64,000 nt of DNA, from positions 682,001 through 746,000 of the forward strand of contig NZ_CP114036.1 of the NCBI RefSeq assembly GCF_026898115.1. Direction: 5' to 3'. Each line of letters starts with the position of its first letter. Position 1 is the first letter of the stretch. Of this stretch, positions 46,233 through 58,200 are shown one piece after another. The DNA is from Streptomyces sp. S465 (GTDB taxonomy: Bacteria; Actinomycetota; Actinomycetes; Streptomycetales; Streptomycetaceae). The notes under the pieces were generated by a model. That model was not told where the DNA came from. It made no database searches and was given only the letters and a program-made list of their open reading frames with translations. Made by a program: the position numbers and the translations under genes.

Positions 46233-49200
46233 ATGGCGGGCAATGAAGAGAAACTGCTCGACTATCTGAAGCGGGTGACGGCGGATCTGCGTCAGACGCA
46301 GCGCCGTCTCAAGGACGTCGAGTCCGCGGGACATGAGCCGGTCGCGATCGTGGGAATGTCCTGCCGTTTCCCCGGAGGCGTACGGTCCGCCGAAGACCTG
46401 TGGGAACTGGTCGCCGCCGAGCGGGACGCCATCTCGGAACTCCCCACCGACCGCAATTGGGATCTCGAAAACCTCTTCCACCCCGACCCCGAGCACCCCG
46501 GGACGAGCTATACCCGCGAGGGCGGCTTCATCGACGACCCAGCGGGATTCGACGCCGCGTTCTTCGGCATCAGCCCCCGCGAGGCTCTCGGAATGGCGCC
46601 GCAGCAGCGGCTGGCCCTCGAGGCGTCCTGGGAGGCCATCGAGCACGCCGGGATCGACCCGGAGTCGCTGCGCGGCAGCCGGACCGGCACCTTCATCGGC
46701 TGCGATCACCTCGACTACTGCTCCGACGCCTCCCAGGTGCCCGAGGGCTCGGCGGGCTACTTCACCATCGGCAACTCCGCCAGCGTGGTGTCCGGCCGAG
46801 TGGCGTACGCCCTCGGTCTGGAGGGAGCCGCGGTGACCGTGGACACCGCGTGCTCCTCCTCCTTGGTCGCCCTGCATCTGGCCTGCCAGGCGATCCGGCA
46901 GGGTGACTGCGACACGGCGCTGGCCGGGGGCGTCGCCGTGATGTCCTCGACGGCGCCGTTCATCGGCTTCAGCGAATTGCGCGGGCTCGCCCCCGACGGC
47001 AGGTCCAAGGCGTTCTCGGCCGACAGCGACGGTATGACCCTGGCGGAAGGCGTGGGCGTCCTGTTGCTGGAGCGGCTGTCCGACGCGCGGCGCAACGGCC
47101 ATCGGGTGCTTGCCGTGGTACGTGGCTCGGCGGTCAACCAGGACGGCGCCAGCAACGGCCTCACGGCGCCGAACGGGCCCTCCCAGCAACGGGTGATCCG
47201 GCAGGCCCTCGCCAACGCCCGGCTGTCACCGTCGGACGTGGACGCGGTCGAGGCGCACGGTACGGGCACGACGCTGGGTGATCCGATCGAGGCCCAGGCG
47301 CTGCTGGCCACGTATGGCCAGGACCGGGCCGAGGGACGTCCGCTGTGGCTGGGCTCCATCAAGTCCAACATCGGGCACGCCCAGATGGCGGCGGGCGCGG
47401 CCGGTGTCATCAAGATGGTGATGGCGATGCGGCACGGCGTACTGCCCGCCTCGCTGCACATCGACGCACCGACACCCCATGTCGACTGGAGCGCGGGCGA
47501 TGTCCGCCTGCTGACCGAGACGCGGGAGTGGCCGCGCGCCGAGCATCCACGCCGGGCGGGTGTCTCCTCGTTCGGCATCAGCGGCACCAACGCACACGTC
47601 ATCGTCGAGCAGGCACCCGAAGAGCCGGCGGCGGCCCTTGGCACCGTCGAGACCGAACCCGTTCACGGGCCGGTGCCGTGGGTGGTCTCGGCGCGCGGTG
47701 GCGAGGCACTGCGCGGTCAGGCACGGGCACTGGCCGACCGGGTGACCGCCGACCCCGACGTGAGCGCTGCGGAGGTCGGATGGTCGCTGCTGCGCTCCAG
47801 GACACTGTTCGACCACCGGGCCGTACTCATCGGCCAGAACCTCGAAGAACTGCTGGCCGCACTGGACGCACTGGCCACAGGAGAACCCCATCCGGGCCTG
47901 GTCCACCCCGGAAAGGCCGCCGACACCGCCGGACAGACCGTCTTCCTGTTCAGCGGACAAGGCAGCCAACGCCCCGGCATGGGCGCCGACCTCTACAACC
48001 GATTCCCCGTCTTCGCCGAAGCCTTCGACGAAGTCTGCGGCCTCCTCGATCCGCATCTGGAACACCCACTGCGGGAACTCGTCTTCAACCACGAGCCCGA
48101 ACAGGCAGCACTGCTGGACCACACCACCTACGCCCAAACCGGACTCTTCGCCCTGCACATCGCCCTCGCCCGACTACTCGCCTCCGCCGGCATCCACCCG
48201 GACGTGGTCATCGGACACTCCATCGGGGAAATCGCCGCCGCCCACATCGCCGGAATCTTCAACCTCCCCGACGCCTGCCACCTCATCGCCGCCCGCGCCA
48301 CCCTCATGGGACAACTTCCCCCCGGCGGAAGCATGGCCACCATCGCCGCCACCCCCGACGAACTCGCCCACGACCTCACCACCCACAACGGCCACGTCAC
48401 CATCGCCGCCCACAACACCCCCGGCAACACCGTCATCTCCGGCCCCACCGAACCAGTCACCGAGATCAGCGCCATCTGGGCAGCCAAGGGCCGCAAAACC
48501 CGGACACTCACCGTCAGCCACGCCTTCCACTCCCCCCTGATGGACCCCATCCTCAAACCATTCCGGGACCAGATCAGCGGACTGACCTACCACCCACCCA
48601 CCATCCCCCTCATCAGCAACCTCACCGGACAACCAGCCGACGACCACATCACCACCCCCGACTACTGGGTCCAGCACATCCGCCAACCCGTCCACTTCCA
48701 CCAAGCCATCACCCACACCGCCCCGGAAGCCGGGGTCTTCCTCGAACTCGGCCCCGACCCCACCCTGACCACCGCCACCCACCACACCCTCCACCACACC
48801 GACCACCCCACATCCCTCATCACCTCCACCCTCACCCGCAAACACCCCGACACCCACGCCCTCACCCACACCCTCGCCCACCTCCACACCACCGGCGCGA
48901 ACGTGGACTGGACCAGCTGGTTTCCCACCGACCCGGCCCCCCGGGTGGTCGGGTTGCCGACGTATGCCTTTCAGCACCAGCGCTTCTGGCTGTCCCCGCC
49001 CGCGGCCCGTACGAGCTTCGAAGGGGCGGCCGAGGACCCGGCCGAGGCACAGCTCTGGCATGCCATCGAAGAGCTCGACGTCGACGCCCTCAGCAGCACA
49101 CTTCAACTGGAGGAGGGCGGCCCCGGCGTCGACGCCCTGCTGCCCGCGCTCCCCGTACTGTCCGCCTGGCGGCGCCGGCACCGGGAACGCTCCACCATCG

Positions 49201-52200
49201 ACTCCTGGCGCTACCGGACCACCTGGCAGCAGCTCCCCGACCCGGCCACACCGGCCCTGACCGGCACCTGGCTGGTGGTCGCCCCGACCGGTCAGCTGGA
49301 ACACGCCACGGTCCGGGTCACCGTCCAGGCGCTTCAGGCGCACGGCGCCACCGCGCTCCCGCATGCGGTCGACACACATGACATCGATCGCGCCGCGCTC
49401 CGCGAACGTCTGGACCGGCTGACCGAGGACGCCCGACCCGCCGGGGTCATCAGTCTGCTCGCCCTCGATCAAAACCCGCTCACCGGCCACCCGGCAGTGC
49501 CCGCCGGGCTTGCCGCCACCACCGCGCTCCTCCAGGCTCTCGGCGACGCCGGAATCAGCGCGCCCCTGTGGTGTCTCACCCAGGGCGCCGTCGCCACCGG
49601 CCGCAACGACCTTCTCCCCCACCCCGAGCAGGCGCAGATCTGGGGACTCGGCCGCGTCGCCGCGCTGGAACACCCGCAGCGTTGGGGCGGCCTCATCGAT
49701 CTGCCCGCCACCATGACCCACCACACCGCAGGTCGGCTGGCAGCCCTTCTCGTACCCGAACAGTCCGAGGACCAGGTGGCCATCCGTACCACCGGGACAT
49801 ACGCGCGCCGCCTCGTCCGGGTGCCCGCCGCCGACACCAGCCCGGCCCCTTGGGAACCGTCCGGCACCACGCTCATCACCGGCGGCACCGGCGGTCTCGG
49901 CGCCCAGATCGCCCGCTGGCTGGCCCACCGGGGCGCGCCCCACCTCCACCTCATCAGCCGCTCCGGCCCCGAGGCCCCCGGCGCCGCGGAGCTCAGCGAG
50001 GAGCTCACCGCGCTGGGGACGGCCGTCACCATCACCGCCTGCGACGCCTCCGACCGCACCGCACTCCAACACCTCCTCGACACCATCCCCGCCGAACACC
50101 CCCTCACCGCCGTCGTCCACACCGCCGGGACGATGGAACTGGGACAGATCGACGAGCTGGACCCGGGACGGTTGCAGTCCGTACTGCGGTCCAAGGCCCT
50201 GGCCGCCACCCATCTGCATGCCCTCACCCAGAAGCTCGATCTCACCGCCTTCGTTCTCTTCTCGTCGAACGCCGCCACATGGGGCAGTGGCCGGCAGGCC
50301 GCCTACGCCGCCGCGAACACCTACCTGGACGCGCTCGCCGCACACCGCCGCGCCCGGGGACTGGCCGCCACCAGCCTTGCCTGGGGCCCGTGGGGCGAGG
50401 CAGGCATGGCCGCCGACCAGCACACGCTCTCCCACCTCAAGCGGCGCGGTCTCTCGCCCCTCAGCACCGACCTCGCCATCAAGTCGCTGCATCACGCTCT
50501 GACCCACCACGACACCGCCGTCACGATCGCGGATGTCGACTGGGAGAAGTTCGGCCGTACGTTCACCGCGCAACGTCCCAGTCCGTTCCTCAGCCGACTG
50601 ATGACGTCCAGTGCGGAGCCCACCACGCCCGCGGCAGCCGCCGACGGCAATCCGCTGCGGCAACAGCTCGGCTCGGCACCCGCGGCCCAGCGGCACCAGA
50701 TCCTGGTCCGCCATATCCAGACCCTGGCCGCGGCCATCCTCGGCCACTCCGGGCTGGACGCGATTGCCCCCGTCCAGCCCTTCCAGGAGCTGGGCTTCGA
50801 CTCCCTCACCGCGGTGGAGCTGCGCAATCAGCTCGCCACCACCACCGGCCTCTCCCTCGCCCCGGCGCTGGTCTTCGACCATCCGACGCCGAACGCGCTC
50901 GCCACCTATCTGTGCGCCGAACTCGCGGGGCAGAAGGCCGCCGTCACCCCCCACACGCCGTCCGCGTCCGCGGCCGCAGACGGCGAGCCGATCGCGATCG
51001 TCGGCATGGCCTGCCGCTACCCGGGAGGCGTGCGCTCACCGGAGGGACTGTGGGAGCTGGTCGTCGCGGGCCGGGACGCCATCGGAGGGATGCCCACCGA
51101 CCGCGACTGGGATCTGGCCACGCTCTTCGACCCCGACCCCGAGCGTCTGGGCACCAGCTATGCGCGTGAAGGCGGCTTCCTCCACGACGCGGCCGGATTC
51201 GACGCGGCGTTCTTCGGCATCAGTCCGCGTGAAGCGCTCGCCATGGACCCCCAGCAGCGGCTGCTCCTCGAAACCGCCTGGGAGACCTTCGAGAGCGCGG
51301 GCCTCGACCGGGACACGCTCGCCGGCAGCGACACCGGCGTCTTCACGGGCGGCACCTATCAGGGCTACGGGGCCTCCGGAAGCTCCTCGGCGCAGGAGGT
51401 GGAGGGGTATCTGCTGGCAGGCGGTACGCCGAGCGTCATGTCCGGCCGGGTGGCGTACGCGTTCGGCCTCGAGGGCCCGGCGGTCACGGTGGACACGGCG
51501 TGCTCGTCCTCGCTGGTGGCAATGCATCTGGCGGCCCAGGCCCTGCGGCAGGGCGAATGCTCCATGGCGCTGGCGGGCGGTGTGACGGTGATGGCCACGC
51601 CGACCACCTTCATCGAGTTCTCCCGCCAGCGTGGGCTAGCGGCCGACGGTCGGTGCAAGCCGTTCGCATCGGCGGCCGACGGCACCGGTTGGGGCGAGGG
51701 CGCCGGACTTCTGCTGCTGGAGCGGCTGTCCGACGCACGGCGCAACGGCCACCGGGTACTGGCGGTGATCCGGGGCTCGGCGGTCAACCAGGACGGTACG
51801 AGCAACGGCCTGACCGCGCCGAACGGGCCCTCCCAGCAACGGGTGATCGGCCAGGCGCTCGCCAACGCCCGGCTGTCGCCCGCAGAGGTCGATGTAGTGG
51901 AGGGACACGGCACCGGGACCACGTTGGGTGATCCGATCGAGGCACAGGCCCTGTTGGCCACGTATGGCCAGGACCGGCCCGAGGGACGTCCGCTGTGGCT
52001 GGGCTCCATCAAGTCCAACATCGGCCACACCCAGGCCGCCGCCGGAGTGGCCGGTGTCATCAAGATGGTGATGGCGATGCGGCACGGCGTGCTGCCCGCC
52101 TCGCTGCACATCGACGCACCGACACCCCATGTCGACTGGAGCGCGGGCGATGTCCGCCTGCTGACCGAGGCGCGGGAGTGGCCGCGCGCCGAGCATCCAC

Positions 52201-55200
52201 GCCGGGCGGGTGTCTCCTCGTTCGGCATCAGCGGCACCAACGCACACGTCATCGTCGAGCAGGCACCCGAAGAGCCGGCGGCGACCCTTGGCACCGTCGA
52301 GACCGAACCCGTTCACGGGCCGGTGCCGTGGGTGGTCTCGGCGCGCGGTGGCGAGGCACTGCGCGGTCAGGCACGGGCACTGGCCGACCGGGTGACCGCC
52401 GACTCCGAAGCGACACCGGCCGAGGTCGGATGGTCGCTGCTGCGCTCCAGGACACTGTTCGACCACCGGGCCGTACTCATCGGCCAGAACCGCGAAGAAC
52501 TCCTGGCCGCACTGGAGGCACTGGCCACAGGAGAACCCCATCCGGGCCTGGTCCACCCCGGAAAGGCCGCCGACACCGCCGGACAGACCGTCTTCCTGTT
52601 CAGCGGACAAGGCAGCCAACGCCCCGGCATGGGCGCCGACCTGTACAACCGATTCCCCGTCTTCGCCGAAGCCTTCGACGAAGTCTGCGGTCTGCTCGAT
52701 CCGCATCTGGAACACCCCCTGCGGGAACTCGTCTTCAGCCACGAGCCCGAACAGGCAGCACTGCTGGACCACACCACCTACGCCCAAACCGGACTGTTCG
52801 CCCTGCACATCGCCCTCGCCCGACTACTCGCCTCCGCCGGCATCCACCCGGACGTGGTCATCGGACACTCCATCGGGGAAATCGCCGCCGCCCACATCGC
52901 CGGAGTCTTCAACCTCCCCGACGCCTGCCACCTCATCGCCGCCCGCGCCACCCTCATGGGACAACTTCCCCCCGGCGGAAGCATGGCCACCATCGCCGCC
53001 ACCCCCGACGAACTCGCCCACGACCTCACCACCCACAACGGCCACGTCACCATCGCCGCCCACAACACCCCCGGCAACACCGTCATCTCCGGCCCCACCG
53101 AACCAGTCACCGAGATCAGCGCCATCTGGGCAGCCAAGGGCCGCAAAACCCGGACACTCACCGTCAGCCACGCCTTCCACTCCCCCCTGATGGACCCCAT
53201 CCTCAAACCATTCCGGGACCAGATCAGCGGACTGACCTACCACCCACCCACCATCCCCCTCATCAGCAACCTCACCGGACAACCAGCCGACGACCACATC
53301 ACCACCCCCGACTACTGGGTCCAGCACATCCGCCAACCCGTCCACTTCCACCAAGCCATCACCCACACCGCCCCCCAAACCCGCATCTTCCTCGAACTCG
53401 GCCCCGACCCCACCCTGACCACCGCCACCCACCACACCCTCCACCACACCACCCACCAACCCACACCCCTCATCACCTCCACCCTCACCCGCAAACACCC
53501 CGACACCCACGCCCTCACCCACACCCTCGCCCGCCTCCACACCACCGGCGCGAACGTGGACTGGACCAGCTGGTACCCCGCAACCCCCACCCCCCGCACC
53601 ATCGACCTCCCCACCTACGCCTTCCAACACCAGCACTACTGGTTGTCGTCCGCCTCCTCCGCAGACCCAGCGCACCCGACGCCCACCGAGGCGGCGCTGG
53701 TCGACCGGGAGTTCTGGGAGGCGGTGGAGCGCGAGGACCTGGAAGCCCTGGCCGCGACCATCGACTCACCGGCGGACCAGCAGCCCATGCTGAGCGCGGT
53801 GCTCCCAACCCTGTCCGCCTGGCGGCGGCACCACCGGGAGCAGTCGGTCATCAGTTCCTGGCGGTATCAGACCGTCTGGAAGCCCCTTTCCGCTCCCTCC
53901 ACGCCTCCGGCCCTCGCCGGCACCTGGTTGCTGATCATCCCTGCCGGTCAGTCCGACCACCCTGCCGTGGCGACCGCCGGGCATGCGCTGGCCTCCCACG
54001 GCGCCACCCCCCTCCACCATGTGGTCGACACCCGGGCCATCGATCGCGACGCCCTGGTGGCACACCTCAGCCGTCTGACCGTCGAGGGCGGATTCGCCGG
54101 TGTGCTGAGCCTGCTCGCGCTCGATGAGGAACCGCACCCCGAATACGCCGCCGTTCCCTCCGGGCTGGCGGCCACCATCACACTCGTCCAGGCCCTCGGC
54201 GACGCCGAGATCCCGGCGCCCCTGTGGTGCCTCACCCAAGGCGCCGTCGCCACCGGTCCCGGCGATCCGCTTCCCGGCCCGCGGCAGGCGCAGGCTTGGG
54301 GGCTCGGCCGCGCCGCGGCCCTGGAGCACCCTCGCCGCTGGGGTGGCCTGATCGACCTGCCGACCGCCATCGACCACCACACCGCCGGCCGTCTGGCCGC
54401 CCTGCTCGCCCCCGGTCAGCCGGAGGACCAGACCGCCATCCGCGCCACCGGCAGCTACGCCCGGCGCCTCCGCAGGGCCGGTACCCCCACCACCGCCCCC
54501 AGGACCTGGCAGCCCACGGGCACCACGCTCATCACCGGTGGCACCGGCGCTCTCGGCGCCCATGTCGCCCGCTGGCTCGCCCACCGGGGCGCGCCCCACC
54601 TCCACCTCATCAGCCGCTCCGGCCCCGAGGCCCCCGGCGCCGCGGAACTCACCCAAGAACTCACCACCCTGGGCACGACCGTCACCATCACCGCCTGCGA
54701 CGCCTCCGACCGCACCGCACTCCAACGCCTCCTCGACACCATCCCCACCGAACACCCCCTCACCGCCGTCATCCACACCGCCGGGACGTCGGACACGGAG
54801 CTCATCGCCAATCTGGGACCGGAGCGGCTTCAGTATGTACTCGGGGCCAAAGCCCTGGCGGCCGCCCATCTGCACGAGCTGACTCAGGGTCTGGACCTCA
54901 GCGCCTTCGTGCTCTTCTCGTCCGGTGCGGCGGCGTGGGGCGGCAGTCGGCAAGGCGCCTACGCCGCCGCGAACACCTATCTCGACGCGCTCGCGGCACA
55001 CCGCCGCGCCCGAGGACTGGCCGCCACCAGCCTCGCCTGGGGCCCGTGGGGCGAGGCAGGCATGGCCGCCGACGAAACCGCGCTCTCCTTCTACGGCCGA
55101 CGTGGGCTGTCACCGCTGAGCCCCGATCTGGCCGTGGCATCGCTCCAGCACGCCCTGGACCACCGTGACACCACGATCGCCGTCGCGGACATCGACTGGG

Positions 55201-58200
55201 AGAGGTTCCCGACGGCCTTCACCGCCCAGCGCCCCAGCCCGCTGTTCGACGACCTGATCGCCGTCACCGAGAACCCGGCCGGGCGACCCACCGGCGCGTC
55301 CACCGCCACGTCGCTCCAGCAGCGGCTCTCCGACTGCACCCCCGACCAGCAGCACCAACTCCTGCTCGAACGGATCCAGTCCCTCGCCGCCTCGATCCTG
55401 GGGCATTCCGGGCCGGACGCCATTCCGCCCGCCCAGCCCTTCCAGGAGCTCGGGTTCGACTCCCTGACCGCCGTGGAGCTGCGCAACCAGCTTGCCACCG
55501 CCACCGGAATCGACCTCGCGCCCACACTCGTCTTCGACCACCCCACACCCAACGGGCTCGCCACCTATCTGCGCGGAGAGCTCACGGGCCGGCGGACCGA
55601 CGTACCCGCTCACAGCCCCGTCGCGGCCGCCCAGGACGAGCCGATCGCGATCGTCGGCATGGCCTGTCACTACCCCGGCGACGCCCACTCCCCGAAGGAT
55701 CTGTGGGACCTGGTCACCGCCCACCGGGATGCCATCGCGGAGATGCCCACCGACCGCAACTGGGACCTGAACGCCCTCTACCATCCCGACCCCGACCACG
55801 CCGGGACGAGCTACGTCCGCGAGGGTGGTTTCCTCCACCAAGCGGCCGAGTTCGATCCCGCGTTCTTCGGCATCAGCCCGCGTGAGGCGATCGCCATGGA
55901 CCCCCAGCAGCGGCTGCTCCTCGAAACCGCCTGGGAGACGTTCGAGAACGCGGGTCTCGACCGGGACACGCTCGCGGGCAGCAATACGGGAGTGTTCGCG
56001 GGGGTGACGTCCCAGGACTATCTGTCCCTCACCGGCGATACGGCGAGCGACGTCGAAGGCTATGTCGCCACGGGCAATATCGGCAGTGTGGTGTCAGGGC
56101 GGGTGGCCTACTCGTTCGGCCTCGAAGGCCCGGCGGTCACGGTGGACACGGCGTGCTCGTCCTCGCTGGTGGCGATGCATCTGGCGGCCCAGGCTTTGCG
56201 GCAGGGTGAGTGCACCTTGGCGCTGGCGGGCGGTGTCACGGTGATGGCCACACCGGGCGCGTTCATCGAGTTCTCCCGCCAGCGCGGTCTGGCCCCCGAC
56301 GCCCGGTGCAAACCGTTCGCGGCAGCGGCGGACGGCATGGTGTGGGGCGAGGGCGTCGGTCTCGTACTGCTGGAGCGGCTGTCCGACGCACGGCGCAACG
56401 GCCACCGGGTGCTTGCCGTGGTACGTGGCTCCGCCGTCAACCAGGACGGTACGAGCAACGGCCTGACCGCGCCGAACGGACCCTCCCAGCAACGGGTGAT
56501 CCGGCAGGCCCTCGCCAACGCCCGGCTGACGCCGGCCGATGTGGACGCCGTCGAGGCGCACGGCACCGGGACCACGCTGGGTGACCCGATCGAGGCCCAG
56601 GCGCTGCTGGCCACGTATGGCCAGGACCGGCCCGAGGGACGTCCGCTGTGGCTGGGCTCCATCAAGTCCAACATCGGCCACACCCAGGCCGCCGCCGGAG
56701 TGGCCGGTGTCATCAAGATGGTCATGGCGATGCGCCACGGCGTACTGCCCGCCTCACTGCACATCGACGCACCGACACCCCATGTCGACTGGGACGCGGG
56801 CGACCTGCGGCTGCTCACCGAACCCGTCCCCTGGCCCCAGGGCGAACGGCCACGCCGGGCAGGTGTGTCGTCCTTCGGCATCTCCGGTACGAACGCCCAT
56901 CTCATCCTCGAGCAGGTTCCTGAGCCGATCGAGCCCGCTCCCGTATCGAACGCCGGCGGTGTGGTGCCCTGGGTGATCTCCGCACAGAGCGACGCGGCGC
57001 TACGGGGCCAGGCGCGGGCCTTGACCAGGCGCATCATGGACGACCCCGAAGTGCGCGCTGCGGAGGTCGGATGGTCGCTGCTGCGCTCCAGGACACTGTT
57101 CGACCACCGGGCCGTACTCATCGGCCAGAACCAGGAAGAACTGCTGGCCGGGCTGGAGGCACTGGCCACAGGACAGCCACATCCGGGCCTGGTCCACCCC
57201 GGAAAGGCCGCCGACACCGCCGGACAGACCGTTTTCCTGTTCAGCGGACAAGGCAGCCAACGCCCCGGCATGGGCGCCGACCTGTACAACCGATTCCCCG
57301 TCTTCGCCGAAGCCTTCGACGAAGTCTGCGGTCTGCTCGATCCGCATCTGGAACACCCCCTGCGGGAACTCGTCTTCAACCCCGAGGCCGAACAGGCAGC
57401 ACTGCTGGACCACACCACCTACGCCCAAACCGGACTCTTCGCCCTGCACATCGCCCTCGCCCGACTACTCGCCTCCGCCGGCATCCACCCGGACGTGGTC
57501 ATCGGACACTCCATCGGGGAAATCGCCGCCGCCCACATCGCCGGAGTCTTCAACCTCCCCGACGCCTGCCACCTCATCGCCGCCCGCGCCACCCTCATGG
57601 GACAGCTTCCCCCCGGCGGAAGCATGGCCACCATCGCCGCCACCCCCGACGAACTCGCCCACGACCTCACCACCCACAACGGCCACGTCACCATCGCCGC
57701 CCACAACACCCCCGGCAACACCGTCATCTCCGGCCCCACCGAACCAGTCACCGAAATCAGCACCCTCTGGGCAACCAAGGGCCGCAAAACCCGGACACTC
57801 ACCGTCAGCCACGCCTTCCACTCCCCCCTGATGGACCCCATCCTCAAACCATTCCGGGACCAGATCAGCGGACTGACCTACCACCCACCCACCATCCCCC
57901 TCATCAGCAACCTCACCGGACAACCAGCCGACGACCACATCACCACCCCCGACTACTGGGTCCAGCACATCCGCCAACCCGTCCACTTCCACCAAGCCAT
58001 CACCCACACCGCCCCGGAAGCCGGGATCTTCCTCGAACTCGGCCCCGACCCCACCCTGACCACCGCCACCCACCACACCCTCCACCACACCGACCACCCC
58101 ACGCCCCTCATCACCTCCACCCTCACCCGCAAACACCCCGACACCCACGCCCTCACCCACACCCTCGCCCGCCTCCACACCACCGGCGCGAACGTGGACT

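Noticed and set aside
48174..50954. Large minus-strand frames opposite the PKS modules, including 53766-55001 and 57465-59798
   Set aside because: They recur at the same place in each module because the plus strand is C-rich there; they have Gly/Val-rich translations and no start signals.
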